64,000 bases of DNA from an uncultured Lentisphaerota bacterium (GTDB lineage Bacteria > Verrucomicrobiota > Kiritimatiellia > RFP12 > UBA1067): positions 1-64,000 of the forward strand of contig ONRL01000005.1 in assembly GCA_900320225.1 (NCBI GenBank), read 5' to 3'. The notes beneath the pieces are model-generated. The model was not told where the DNA came from. It ran no database searches and worked only from the letters and a program-made list of their open reading frames with translations. This document shows positions 25,856 through 33,847 of this stretch, one piece after another. The number at the start of each line of letters is the position of its first letter. Within the stretch, counting starts at the first letter, position 1. Made by a program: the position numbers and the translations under genes.

Positions 25856-26413
25856 ATGAAGGTTGCATTCCTCCTCGCGGCGGCGCTGCTCGCCGGCTGC
25901 TCCACCACGCTCGTGCGCGAGAAGCCCGAGTCCGTGCGCGTGGCGGACGGTGTGCAGCTTGCAACCACGTCCCTCGTGGAGGCCCTGCTCGGTTTCAAGG
26001 GCACGCGCGTGCAGGCGGCGAACGGGGCGTGGAAGGACCAGGTGTTCTCCGCGCAGTGCGTGCTGAATGGGGACGGCGAGAAGTTGACGGCCGTCTTTCT
26101 CGCGCCGCAGCTCCGTCTCCTCACGATTACGCTCACGAAGCCGCACACGATTACCTGCGAGCGTGCCCCGCAGGTGCCGCGTGCGTTCGAACCCGAATAC
26201 GCGCTCGCCGACCTCGCCTACGTCAACCTCGACACCGAGACCCTGCGCCGCGCCGTGGCCCCCACGTTGAGCGTGGAGGACGACGGAACGACGCGCCGGA
26301 TCAAGGCGGGCGACACGCTCGTTGCGGATCTCGTGCGCCGCGCGAACGGCGACGTGGACTTCCGAAACGCACGCTACGGCTATTCCTACACGCTGCGCAA
26401 CGTCGCGCCTTGA
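25856..26413 (+). CDS. DUF3261-like lipoprotein
   Basis: 185 residues. The start MKVAFLLAAALLAGC is a short lipoprotein signal with lipobox LAGC (Cys near 15). The remainder, including FLAPQLRLLTITLTKPHTITCERA and an AFEPEYALADLAYV segment, resembles DUF3261 lipoproteins, which often sit in aryl-polyene or lipid-modification loci. It lies just upstream of a FabH-like ketosynthase and an FkbH-like protein, consistent with a cell-envelope lipid or polyketide role. No Shine-Dalgarno sequence is obvious. Confidence 0.7.
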   Translation: MKVAFLLAAALLAGCSTTLVREKPESVRVADGVQLATTSLVEALLGFKGTRVQAANGAWKDQVFSAQCVLNGDGEKLTAVFLAPQLRLLTITLTKPHTITCERAPQVPRAFEPEYALADLAYVNLDTETLRRAVAPTLSVEDDGTTRRIKAGDTLVADLVRRANGDVDFRNARYGYSYTLRNVAP

Positions 26414-26420
26414 GGCCGCC

Positions 26421-27401
26421 ATGATCGAACTGTCCGCACTGACCATTGAGTCTGTCTTCGGCTGCGTACCCGCGTGCGCGGCCGACAATCTCGCCATCCT
26501 CTCCGACCTCGTCGGACGCGCGAAGGCCGAGAGCATCGTGCAGGCGACCGGTTTCGCCACGCGCCGCGTGGCCGCCGAGGGACAGGGCGTGTTCGACCTT
26601 GCCCTCCCTGCGGCACGGCGCGCGCTGGCGGGCGTGAAGCCGTCGGAAGTGGGTGGCGTGGTCGCCGTCACGTTCTCGCATCCCGACCGGTTCCCCGCGC
26701 TCGCAATTCGTCTTCAGCATGCGCTCGGCCTGCCACAGGACGTCGCCGCATTCGACCTCGGCCTCGCCTGCAGCGGTTACCCGTATGGACTTCTTGCGGC
26801 TGGACAGCTTGCCGCAGCCACCGGCAAGAAGGTGTTGCTCGTGGACGGCGACGCGCAGAGCGCGCACGTGGACGCGTCCGATCCCAACACGCTCGCCGTG
26901 ATGGGCGACGCCGCCACCGCCACGCTCGTCTCGGCGACGGGCGGTCCCGCACGGTTCGCGTTCCTGACTGACGGCGCAGGCGCGGACGTGCTGCGTTGCG
27001 GCGCGGACGGCAAGATCCGCATGGATGGCTTCGGCGTGTTTCGCTTCGTCGCGGGTCCCGTGACGGAGTTTCTGCGCGCGTTTCTCGCCGAGACGGGCAT
27101 GCCCGATCTCTTCGCGCCGCATCAGGCCAACATGTACATGGTGCGCCAACTCGCGAAGTCGCTCGGTCTTTCGGACCGCCTCCTCACGAGCGGCGAACGG
27201 TACGCCAACCCCGGTTCCTGCTCCGTGCCGCTCACCCTCGCCTCATCATACGGACGCGCAGGAGCGCGTCCCTCCCGGGTGGGTCGCGCTCCTGCGCGAC
27301 CGTCGCGCGCGCTTCTCGCCGGGTTCGGCGCGGGGCTTTCCGCAGCCGCCGCGTCCGTGGAAATCTCTCCCACCTGCGAAAGGGGAGTGGTCGAGTTGTG
27401 A
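26421..27401 (+). CDS. FabH-like 3-oxoacyl-ACP synthase III with palindrome-derived insert
   Basis: 326 residues. The ketosynthase III triad is visible: Cys117 in LACSGY, His234 in FAPHQANM, Asn263 in YANPGSCSVP. The C-terminal GFGAGLS is also conserved. Between the Asn region and ALLAGFGAG, residues about 277-296 are extra. They are encoded by two opposed family A palindromes (27252-27271 and 27282-27301), in frame and read as GRAGARPS and VGRAPARP. The insert falls in a loop ahead of the last core strand, so activity may be retained. The enzyme would condense an acyl-CoA with malonyl-ACP. It overlaps the next gene by GTGA. A role in an envelope lipid is inferred from the neighbours. Confidence 0.85.
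   Translation: MIELSALTIESVFGCVPACAADNLAILSDLVGRAKAESIVQATGFATRRVAAEGQGVFDLALPAARRALAGVKPSEVGGVVAVTFSHPDRFPALAIRLQHALGLPQDVAAFDLGLACSGYPYGLLAAGQLAAATGKKVLLVDGDAQSAHVDASDPNTLAVMGDAATATLVSATGGPARFAFLTDGAGADVLRCGADGKIRMDGFGVFRFVAGPVTEFLRAFLAETGMPDLFAPHQANMYMVRQLAKSLGLSDRLLTSGERYANPGSCSVPLTLASSYGRAGARPSRVGRAPARPSRALLAGFGAGLSAAAASVEISPTCERGVVEL
27252..27301. repeat. Pair of opposed family A palindromes inside the FabH-like gene
   Basis: First copy 27252-27271 (GGACGCGC-AGGA-GCGCGTCC) with CTCCC after it. Second copy 27282-27301 in reverse orientation (GGTCGCGC-TCCT-GCGCGACC). Both stems are perfect. The copies are offset by 30 bases, which keeps the reading frame. Confidence 0.85.
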
Positions 27402-28861
27402 AAATCGCGCTTCTCGGCAACGTCACGCTTGATTTCCTGGCGCAGGATTTCCGCCGCGCGGGACACGACGTGTACGTGCCGCCCGGCTTCGACGCCTGGC
27501 GACAGGAGGTGCTTGACCCCGCGAGCGGACTGCATGTGTTCGCTCCTGATGCCGTGCTGCTTGTGATGGAGGGCGGCGTTTCTCTTGAAGACGAGCGAAT
27601 TATCGGTACTTTTGTGGACGCGCAGGAGCGCGTCCCTCCCCGTCAAGCGGACGCGCAGGAGCGCGTCCCTCCCGTGCGTGTCGTGGTGCCGGATATCGCC
27701 GCGCTCGCCGCCGAGACACCCGGATTCTGGGATGTGCGCATGCGCACGCTCGCGGCGATGCCGTTTTCACTTGCGGGGCTGAAGGCCATTGAGGATGAAT
27801 TCTACTTCGCGCTCGAGGCGGGAGGGCCGCGCTCCTGCGCGGCCGCGGCCAAAAAGATTCTCGCCGTCGATGCGGACAACACGCTCTGGAACGGGATCGT
27901 CTCCGAGGACGGCGCCGATGCCGTGACGCCCTACGTTGATTTCCAGAAGGGGCTTCTCGCACTGAAGGCGCGCGGCGTGTTGCTGGTGTTGCTCTCCAAG
28001 AACGACCCCGTCGGGGAGGGCCGCGCTCCTGCGCGGCCGCCTCTCGCCGCCGCCCTCGCGCGTGCCGACATGCCGATCACCCTCGATGATTTCTCCGCCG
28101 TTCGCGTGAACTGGTCGCCGAAGCCGGGCAATCTGCTTACGGTCTGCCGCGAGCTCAACCTCGGCACGGATTCGGTCGTGTTCGTGGACGACAACCCGCA
28201 CGAGCGCGCGCAGATGAAGGCGCACCTGCCGGAGGTGGCCGTGCCGCCGTTCCCGGCGGATCTGGCCAACCCCGCGCAGTTCCTCCGGCGTCTCGAACGG
28301 TATTTCTTCGCATCCGCCGGCACCACGGCGGAAGACCGTGCGCGTGCCGAGATGTACCGCGCGGAGGCGGCACGACGCGATTTTGCGCGTACGCTGCCGA
28401 CCGTTCAGGATTATCTGAAAGGGTTGCACCTCACGGTGCGCGCCGCGCGCGCCACGGCCGAGGACGTGCCGCGTCTTGCGCAGATGGCCGGCAAGACGAA
28501 CCAGTTCAACGCCACGACGATCCGGCGCACCGCGGAGGAGATGGCGGCGCTCGTCGCCGATCCGGCGCACCGCGTGTGGACGTTCCGCGCGGGCGATGCC
28601 TTCGGGGAGATGGGGCTTGTGTGCTACGTGGTCTACGACTGCGCCACGGCGCGCATCTCCGACTTCGTGATGAGCTGCCGCGCGATGGGGCGCACGCTCG
28701 AGCACTTCGCCGTCAACCACGTGCGCCGGGAACTTGCCGCCGAAGGCCTGGCCCTTGCCGGCATCGACTGTGTCCCCACCGCGAAGAACGGTCCGTTCCG
28801 CGAATTTCTCGCGACTCTCGATCTTTCTCGCGACGCCGTGACATGGTATGGTGAACGCTAG
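27398..28861 (+). CDS. FkbH-like HAD-IIIC family protein carrying four palindrome inserts
   Basis: 487 residues from a GTG that overlaps the previous stop. HAD phosphatase motif DADNTLWNG (158-166), LLSKNDP (199-204) and DSVVFVDDNPHER, followed by a C-terminal GNAT-like half (ARATAEDVPRLAQMAGKTNQFN). This is the layout of FkbH proteins, which load glyceryl groups onto acyl carrier proteins. Four in-frame family A elements add residues: about 73-93 (VDAQERVPP twice), 141-150 (GGPRSCAAA) and 205-216 (EGRAPARPP). None hits a recognised catalytic motif. It is probably co-expressed with the ketosynthase. No ACP gene is visible nearby. Confidence 0.85.
   Translation: MKIALLGNVTLDFLAQDFRRAGHDVYVPPGFDAWRQEVLDPASGLHVFAPDAVLLVMEGGVSLEDERIIGTFVDAQERVPPRQADAQERVPPVRVVVPDIAALAAETPGFWDVRMRTLAAMPFSLAGLKAIEDEFYFALEAGGPRSCAAAAKKILAVDADNTLWNGIVSEDGADAVTPYVDFQKGLLALKARGVLLVLLSKNDPVGEGRAPARPPLAAALARADMPITLDDFSAVRVNWSPKPGNLLTVCRELNLGTDSVVFVDDNPHERAQMKAHLPEVAVPPFPADLANPAQFLRRLERYFFASAGTTAEDRARAEMYRAEAARRDFARTLPTVQDYLKGLHLTVRAARATAEDVPRLAQMAGKTNQFNATTIRRTAEEMAALVADPAHRVWTFRAGDAFGEMGLVCYVVYDCATARISDFVMSCRAMGRTLEHFAVNHVRRELAAEGLALAGIDCVPTAKNGPFREFLATLDLSRDAVTWYGER
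27616..27668 (+). repeat. Tandem pair of family A palindromes in the FkbH-like gene
   Basis: Two perfect copies of GGACGCGC-AGGA-GCGCGTCC, at 27616-27635 and 27649-27668, each followed by CTCCC. They are offset by 33 bases, so both keep the frame and both are read as DAQERVPP. Confidence 0.88.
27825..27844 (-). repeat. Family A palindrome (C-G stem variant)
   Basis: GGCCGCGC-TCCT-GCGCGGCC, perfect stem, preceded by GGGAG. The third pair is C-G, the third distinct pairing seen at this stem position. It is read in frame as GPRSCAAA just before the HAD motif. Confidence 0.82.
28019..28038 (-). repeat. Family A palindrome (C-G stem variant)
   Basis: GGCCGCGC-TCCT-GCGCGGCC, perfect stem, preceded by GGGAG. 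It is inserted after the LLSKNDP motif of the FkbH-like protein and read as EGRAPARPP. Confidence 0.82.
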
Positions 28862-28951
28862 ACTCTTGCGGGTGGACGATGCCCCCGCGCAGCTTTCCGG
28901 TTTTCACACGGCAAAAGAAACAAGGTTTTGAGAGCGTAACGGGCAAACATT

Positions 28952-28960
28952 TGGTATAAT
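28952..28960 (+). promoter_or_regulatory. Extended -10 promoter (TGGTATAAT)
   Basis: Exact TGGTATAAT, 35 bases before the GTG start of the small lipoprotein gene. No good -35 at standard spacing is visible, as is usual for extended -10 promoters. Confidence 0.65.
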
Positions 28961-28995
28961 CATTGGCGTCATCAACCCATTAGAAAGGCACAAGA

Positions 28996-29370
28996 GTGAA
29001 AATCGCAGAAATCGTTTCGGCAACCCTCATCTCCGCCGTCTGCTGTGGCATGGTGGGATGTTCCACGACTCCCGTGCAAACAGCTGTCACGCCCGTGGAG
29101 AACGTCGCTGTCGAGTACGCGCAGGGACGGACGTTCGCGAGTGCCGTGAACCTCGCGGCGACGAGGCGGCGTTGGCTGCCACAGGCGCAGGCCGACGGTT
29201 CGATCCGCTGCACGCTCTCCCAGCGTGAACACCTCGTTGTGGTGGATGTCGTCCCGGTTGGCGCGAAGGCATTCTCGATTCGCATGGTACAGAGCAACAT
29301 TCCGGTTCGGAAGTATGACCAGTGGGTCAACAATCTGAGCCGCGAGATCGTGCTGCAGGCCTCTCGTTGA
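28996..29370 (+). CDS. Small lipoprotein of unknown function
   Basis: 124 residues from GTG at 28996, with AGAAAGG upstream. Signal peptide ending in the lipobox MVGC (Cys near 22), then a short mature part with SIRCTLSQREHLVVVDVV and FSIRMVQSNIPVRKYDQW. I do not recognise the family. It has its own promoter (28952-28960) and precedes the S1-domain gene. It is likely attached to the outer or inner membrane by lipid. Confidence 0.75.
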   Translation: MKIAEIVSATLISAVCCGMVGCSTTPVQTAVTPVENVAVEYAQGRTFASAVNLAATRRRWLPQAQADGSIRCTLSQREHLVVVDVVPVGAKAFSIRMVQSNIPVRKYDQWVNNLSREIVLQASR

Positions 29371-29506
29371 CCGTGTCGTTCCACTGCGGCAAGCACCATG
29401 CGGACTGCGCGGCCGCGTTGCTCGTGAAACTGGCGAACTGGCATTTCGCCTCGGCGGTCTACAATGCCTGAGCCGAATCTTTCCACAAGAAGGACAGAAA
29501 AACAAA

Positions 29507-30484
29507 ATGGACAACAATTCTTCGATGGCGGGTTTCGCCGCCCTGCTCGACCAGCAGTTCAAGGGCTTCCGCAAGGGATTCAACCAAGGCGACACGGTGA
29601 ACGCGCGTGTGGTGCGCGTGGGCGAGGAGTACGTGACGCTCGACGTCAACGCCAAGACCGTCGGCCTCCTGCCCGTGGCGGACGTCACGGACGAGGAGGG
29701 CGAGGTGACCGTGAAGCGCGGCGACACCGTCGAGGTGTCGTTCGTCTCCATGCAGAAGGACGCCTACCTCTTCGCGAAGGCGGACGTGGCCGTGTCCGCC
29801 GCCGTCGTCTCCGTGGACCAGACCATCCAGCGCGCCTTCGACGGCGGCCTGCCGCTTGACGGCACCGTCGAGAAGGAGGTGAAGGGCGGCTACGAGGTGA
29901 CGGTGTGCGGCCAGCGCGCGTTCTGTCCCTACTCGCAGATCGACCGCGTCCGCAAGCCCGCCGCGCCCGGAGCCGAGACCCCCTACGTCGGCAAGAAATT
30001 CCAGTTCATCGTGCAGGAGTACGGCACGGACGACCGGGGCGTGAACCTCATCGTCAGCCACCGCGCCGTGCAGGAACGCGAGCTCGCGGTGGCGAAGGAC
30101 TACCTGCGCGACACGCTGGAAGAGGGACAGACCCTCAACGGCACGGTGGTGAAGGTGTTGAACTTTGGGGCATTCGTGGACCTTGGCGGCGTGGAGGGCC
30201 TTGTGCCCGTACGCGAAATTTCGTGGGACAAGGTGAACGATCCCAACGACTACCTGAAGGCCGGCGACCTCGTGACGGTGAAGATTCTTTCCCTCGACTG
30301 GGCGCGCGACCGAATCTCGCTGTCGATCCGGCAGTGTCAGGTCAAGCCGCTTAAGCCGCGCACGCCCGAGGAGATGGCGCGCGACGCGGAGGCGCAGGAC
30401 GTCGCGGACTGGATGGAGGCGCACGCGGGCGAGACCGATTCGTTCAGCTCGCTCGGCTCCGCCTTCGACGGCCTCAAGCTTTGA
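29507..30484 (+). CDS. S1 RNA-binding repeat protein (short ribosomal protein S1-like)
   Basis: 325 residues; AAGAAGGA precedes the ATG. Three S1 domains are visible: about 26-90 (GDTVNARVVRVGEEYVTLDV), about 115-190 (more divergent), and about 208-282 (LNGTVVKVLNFGAFVDLGG, ending RISLSIRQCQ). Full-length ribosomal S1 has four to six such domains, so this is either a reduced S1 or an S1-like RNA-binding regulator. The acidic N-terminal FAALLDQQF motif is typical of S1-like proteins in related phyla. Confidence 0.85.
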   Translation: MDNNSSMAGFAALLDQQFKGFRKGFNQGDTVNARVVRVGEEYVTLDVNAKTVGLLPVADVTDEEGEVTVKRGDTVEVSFVSMQKDAYLFAKADVAVSAAVVSVDQTIQRAFDGGLPLDGTVEKEVKGGYEVTVCGQRAFCPYSQIDRVRKPAAPGAETPYVGKKFQFIVQEYGTDDRGVNLIVSHRAVQERELAVAKDYLRDTLEEGQTLNGTVVKVLNFGAFVDLGGVEGLVPVREISWDKVNDPNDYLKAGDLVTVKILSLDWARDRISLSIRQCQVKPLKPRTPEEMARDAEAQDVADWMEAHAGETDSFSSLGSAFDGLKL

Positions 30485-30499
30485 CACACAGGAGATGCG

Positions 30500-32026
30500 A
30501 TGACGGGAAAGAGGGGAGTCGTTTTTTTCGCGGTGGCGGCGTTGGTCGCGGCGTGCACGTATGAGGTGCATGCGCGCGGGGAGTCGTGGATGCCCAAGCC
30601 GCCGCCCCCGCCGCCCGTCGCCACGCTCACGAACGAGGCGCGCTACCTCGAATGGAAGTGGCGCATGGACGTCACCGACCCGGCGACGGGCGTGGACAAG
30701 GTGAAGGCCAAGGCGAAGATTCTTTCCCTCTCGCGGGAACTGGAGCCGAAGGAGCCGTGGAACGTGGTGAAGGCCACGTGTTTCGCGTGGCTCTGCGACA
30801 ACGTGGCGATCGACGTGTCGCCGCTCGACTGGTTCCCCGCGTTCTCGCTGTGGAACCGCTACGACCGTCCGATGAACGCCGTCACCGGACGCCGCAACGG
30901 CGAGATCGACAAGAAGTACTACCCCGAGATGCGCGCGCGCATGAACAAGGGCAACGCCATCGGGCGGTACACCGTGTGGAAGGACTTCGACCACATCATC
31001 CCCGAGTGGGACAAGGTCCTAAAGCTCGGCTTCCCCGGGATGAAGAGCCGTCTGCGCGCCAACTGGAAGGACGGCGTACCCTATTACCGGGCGGAGCAGA
31101 TGGCGTCGGACGCGGTCGACCGGTTGCTGAACCGCCTCATCGCGCAGGGGCGTGCGCGCGGCGGCATGCGCGCGCTCCGCCAGGCCGAGTCGCTCACGCG
31201 CCTCCGCGACGGCGCGCCGCAAACCGCCTACGACGTGATGCAGTTCATCTACCTCTATTTTGTCCTCAGTGAGCACTTCGAAGCCGTGCAGGCGCGGTCG
31301 CTCTCGATCATTGACCAGACGCTCTGGCCTTACTACCAGGCCGACCTCGCGACCGGACGCACCACGGAAGCCGAGTTCCGCGAGCAGTTCGCGCACTTCC
31401 TCTGGCAGTGGGGCTCGATCGACAACTACTGGGGCCAGCCCGTCACGATGGGCGGCACGAAGGCGGATGGCTCGACCGAGTACAACCCGCTCTCGCTCGT
31501 CATCCTCGACGTGATGGACCAGTGCGCGCTGCCCACGCCGAAGTTCCACCTCAAGGTCGCGCCGAACACGCCGGACGCCGTCCTCAACAAGGCGCTCGAC
31601 ATGGCGCGGCGGCACCGTCCGCTCTCGTTCATCGGCGAATTGCCCGTGCGCGCCGTGCTTGAGCACATCGGCTTCCCCGCCGACGACGCGCGGCGGTTCG
31701 TGACGAAGGGCTGCTACGAGTTCTGCACGCCGGAATCCGGCAACGGTCTCGGCGGCGGACACGTCAACCTCGTGAAAGTCGTGGAGCTGATGCTGGCGGA
31801 CGCCAAGGGCGGCAAGCTTGCGGCGAACGACTTCCCGTCGTTCAAGGCGGAGTACCTGCGCCGCGCGGCCGCCACGGCGGAGGAGGTGCGCGAGTTCTTC
31901 TTCACGTTCGAGAAGCACCTCGACGACGTCAACCCCGCGCTCGTCGCCTCGCTCGCGGGCGAGTTCAGCGTGCAGACCGGACGCGACGCGCTTTCGGCAC
32001 GGCGGTGGACGCGCTTCTCGCGGTGA
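30500..32026 (+). CDS. Glycyl-radical enzyme, N-terminal fragment, with lipoprotein signal
   Basis: 508 residues. The body is pyruvate formate-lyase-like: PVTMGGTKADGSTEYNPLSL and the active-site GCYEF (Cys about 405, followed by Glu two residues on), the GCxE form found in glycyl-radical dehydratases and lyases rather than the CC of true PFL. The start at 30500 is backed by CAGGAGA. It gives MTGKRGVVFFAVAALVAAC, which reads as a lipoprotein signal with lipobox LVAAC, very odd for an oxygen-sensitive cytoplasmic enzyme. The frame is lost after GRDALS at about 31998, and the radical domain continues in another frame at 32005-32706. Roughly 10-20 residues seem missing at the junction. Confidence 0.75.
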   Translation: MTGKRGVVFFAVAALVAACTYEVHARGESWMPKPPPPPPVATLTNEARYLEWKWRMDVTDPATGVDKVKAKAKILSLSRELEPKEPWNVVKATCFAWLCDNVAIDVSPLDWFPAFSLWNRYDRPMNAVTGRRNGEIDKKYYPEMRARMNKGNAIGRYTVWKDFDHIIPEWDKVLKLGFPGMKSRLRANWKDGVPYYRAEQMASDAVDRLLNRLIAQGRARGGMRALRQAESLTRLRDGAPQTAYDVMQFIYLYFVLSEHFEAVQARSLSIIDQTLWPYYQADLATGRTTEAEFREQFAHFLWQWGSIDNYWGQPVTMGGTKADGSTEYNPLSLVILDVMDQCALPTPKFHLKVAPNTPDAVLNKALDMARRHRPLSFIGELPVRAVLEHIGFPADDARRFVTKGCYEFCTPESGNGLGGGHVNLVKVVELMLADAKGGKLAANDFPSFKAEYLRRAAATAEEVREFFFTFEKHLDDVNPALVASLAGEFSVQTGRDALSARRWTRFSR

Positions 32027-32706
32027 AGGAGATCGTCTACGAGCGGAAGGAGATGTCGCTTGCGGAACTCGGCGCGCTCATGGCGGCGAACTGGAAGGGA
32101 CGCGAGGAGTTGCGCCTCCGCATGCTCCGCTCGAAGCGCAAGTGGGGCGTGAACGACCCGGAGGCGAACGCGCTCGGGAGCGAGATCGCGAAGCGGCTGT
32201 CGTCCGTGATCAACGGACGGCCCAACTCCCGCGGCGGTCGGTTCGGCATGAGCGGGCACAACGCACGGCAGTTCATCGTGCAGGGCGCGAAGACGGGCGC
32301 GACGCCGGACGGACGGCGGAAGGGAGAGGAATTCTCGAAGAACCTCTCCCCGACGATGGGCGCGGACACGGAGGGCGTGACGGCGCTCATCCAGACGCTG
32401 GCCGCGCTCGACTCGAAGGATTTCCCCGGCGACTTCCCGCTCGACGTGATGCTGCTTCCCTACACCGTCTCCGGCGACAAGGGCCTCGAGATGATGAAGG
32501 CGCTCCTCTCGCAGTACTACGCGAACGGCGGCCTCATGATGCAGTTCAACGTGTTCGACGCGGAGGAGCTGAAGGACGCGCAGGCGCATCCCGAGAAGTA
32601 CGAGAACCTCCAGGTTCGTGTGTGCGGCTGGAACGTGCGGTGGAACGACTTGCCGAAGGTCGAGCAGGACGCCTACATCCGCCGCGCCGAGGAAATCGCG
32701 CGCTGA
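32005..32706 (+). CDS. Glycyl-radical enzyme, C-terminal fragment (glycyl radical domain)
   Basis: 233 residues in a frame shifted from the preceding fragment. The join lies where the motif GTAVDALLAVKEIVYE begins; the upstream bases read AFGTAVDALLAVK in this frame. The Gly radical site is in VRVCGWNVRWNDL, with the Gly codon at 32626-32628, matching the RVxGY consensus. The preceding RPNSRGGRFGMSGHNARQFI and GATPDGRRKGEEF are also family motifs. As sequenced the enzyme is split and presumably inactive unless the shift is an artefact. No activating radical-SAM enzyme is encoded in the window. Confidence 0.75.
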   Translation: MDALLAVKEIVYERKEMSLAELGALMAANWKGREELRLRMLRSKRKWGVNDPEANALGSEIAKRLSSVINGRPNSRGGRFGMSGHNARQFIVQGAKTGATPDGRRKGEEFSKNLSPTMGADTEGVTALIQTLAALDSKDFPGDFPLDVMLLPYTVSGDKGLEMMKALLSQYYANGGLMMQFNVFDAEELKDAQAHPEKYENLQVRVCGWNVRWNDLPKVEQDAYIRRAEEIAR

Positions 32707-32725
32707 GCAGGTTTCTTGCGCGGGC

Positions 32726-33835
32726 TCAGGAGTAGAGGTCTACCTTGGTGGGGAGGTAGGCGTCCTGGGCGTCAATCCACGACTGGAAGAGGTCGCTGAG
32801 GTTCTTGGACGCGAAGGCGTCGCGCAGGCTGGTGGAGCCCACGAGCTTGTCGAGCCATTCGGTGCGGGCGTTCTCGGCCATTTCGTCGCGGTGGCGGTGC
32901 AGCAGTGCCGCGAGGATGATGACGCCCGCCGTGACGGGGTAGAACGCGTCGGGGTTCTCGACGGAGAGGAGGAGCCCGTTCAGCGTCTGGCCGGCGTAGG
33001 CGCCGCCAGCCGGGCGGTACCGCACGGGGCGCACGCCCATGCCGCAGGCGGGAAGGGGATCCATGAAATCATCGAGGAGCTTCGCGATGTCGAGCCACGG
33101 GGCGCCGATGACGCGGAAGGCGAGGGAACCGTGGCGGTCGCAGTCGATCGCGTTGAAGGCCTCGGAGAAGACGGTTGCGGGGTAGAGGGCCGCGCAGTCC
33201 CAGCTGCGGATGGCGGGCGAGGGCGGCATGAAGTCGCGCCAGGGGGTACGTTCGGCGTGTGACCAGTCGCGCAGCTTGATCACGGTGAGGTCGAGGTCGA
33301 GCTTTTCCTCGCGGACGATGAACTTCGCGCATTCCGCCGGGGTCATGCCGTGGCAGAACGGAACGTTGAGCGGGGCGACGAACGAGGCGAAGGCCATGTC
33401 GCGCATCGGTCCGTCGATGATGCCGCCGAGGGGAACGGGGCGGTCCAGCACGGTGACGGCCACGCCGGCCTCCGCGCACGCCTCGAGCATGAGCTTGATC
33501 GTGGCGAGATAGGTGTAGCAGCGCACGCCGATGTCCTGCAGGTCGATCACCACGCGGCCGAGTCCCTCCAGCATCTCCGGCGTGGGGCGGCGCACGTCGC
33601 CGTAGAGCGAATGGATGGGGACGCCCCAGAACGGGTGGGGTTCGCCCTGGGTCTTCTCGCCGGCGGCGGCGAAGCCGAACCAGCCGTGTTCGGGCGAAAA
33701 CAGGCATTTGAGAAGGGAGCCGAACTCGTTGTTGAGGATGCCGGCGGTGGGCAGCGCCTCGCGCGAGAGAAGGCCGAACGGCTCGGGGCCGACGACGTTC
33801 AGGTGCTTGACCAGCGCTTCGTATCCAATGGTCAT
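32726..33835 (-). CDS. NamZ-like exo-beta-N-acetylmuramidase (DUF1343)
   Basis: 369 residues on the minus strand; AAGGAG lies 8 bases before the ATG. DUF1343 motifs: LFSPEHGWFGFAAAGE, VPIHSLYGDVRRPTPEML, VVIDLQDIGVRCYTYLAT and VTVLDRPVPLGG. NamZ cleaves terminal MurNAc from peptidoglycan fragments. There is no signal peptide, so the enzyme here should be cytoplasmic and act in muropeptide recycling. It is the second gene of a two-gene minus-strand operon, 12 bases after the NAD(P)H-hydrate dehydratase gene. Confidence 0.88.
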   Translation of the reverse strand: MTIGYEALVKHLNVVGPEPFGLLSREALPTAGILNNEFGSLLKCLFSPEHGWFGFAAAGEKTQGEPHPFWGVPIHSLYGDVRRPTPEMLEGLGRVVIDLQDIGVRCYTYLATIKLMLEACAEAGVAVTVLDRPVPLGGIIDGPMRDMAFASFVAPLNVPFCHGMTPAECAKFIVREEKLDLDLTVIKLRDWSHAERTPWRDFMPPSPAIRSWDCAALYPATVFSEAFNAIDCDRHGSLAFRVIGAPWLDIAKLLDDFMDPLPACGMGVRPVRYRPAGGAYAGQTLNGLLLSVENPDAFYPVTAGVIILAALLHRHRDEMAENARTEWLDKLVGSTSLRDAFASKNLSDLFQSWIDAQDAYLPTKVDLYS

Positions 33836-33847
33836 GCGGGGACTCCT

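Noticed and set aside
27616-28038. Family A copies as a CRISPR array
   Set aside because: Copies vary in orientation and distance, have no unique spacers of constant length, lie in coding sequence, and no cas gene is present.
29373-29471. Short GTG frame of 32 codons between the small lipoprotein and S1 genes
   Set aside because: No ribosome site, no promoter and no family; likely chance.
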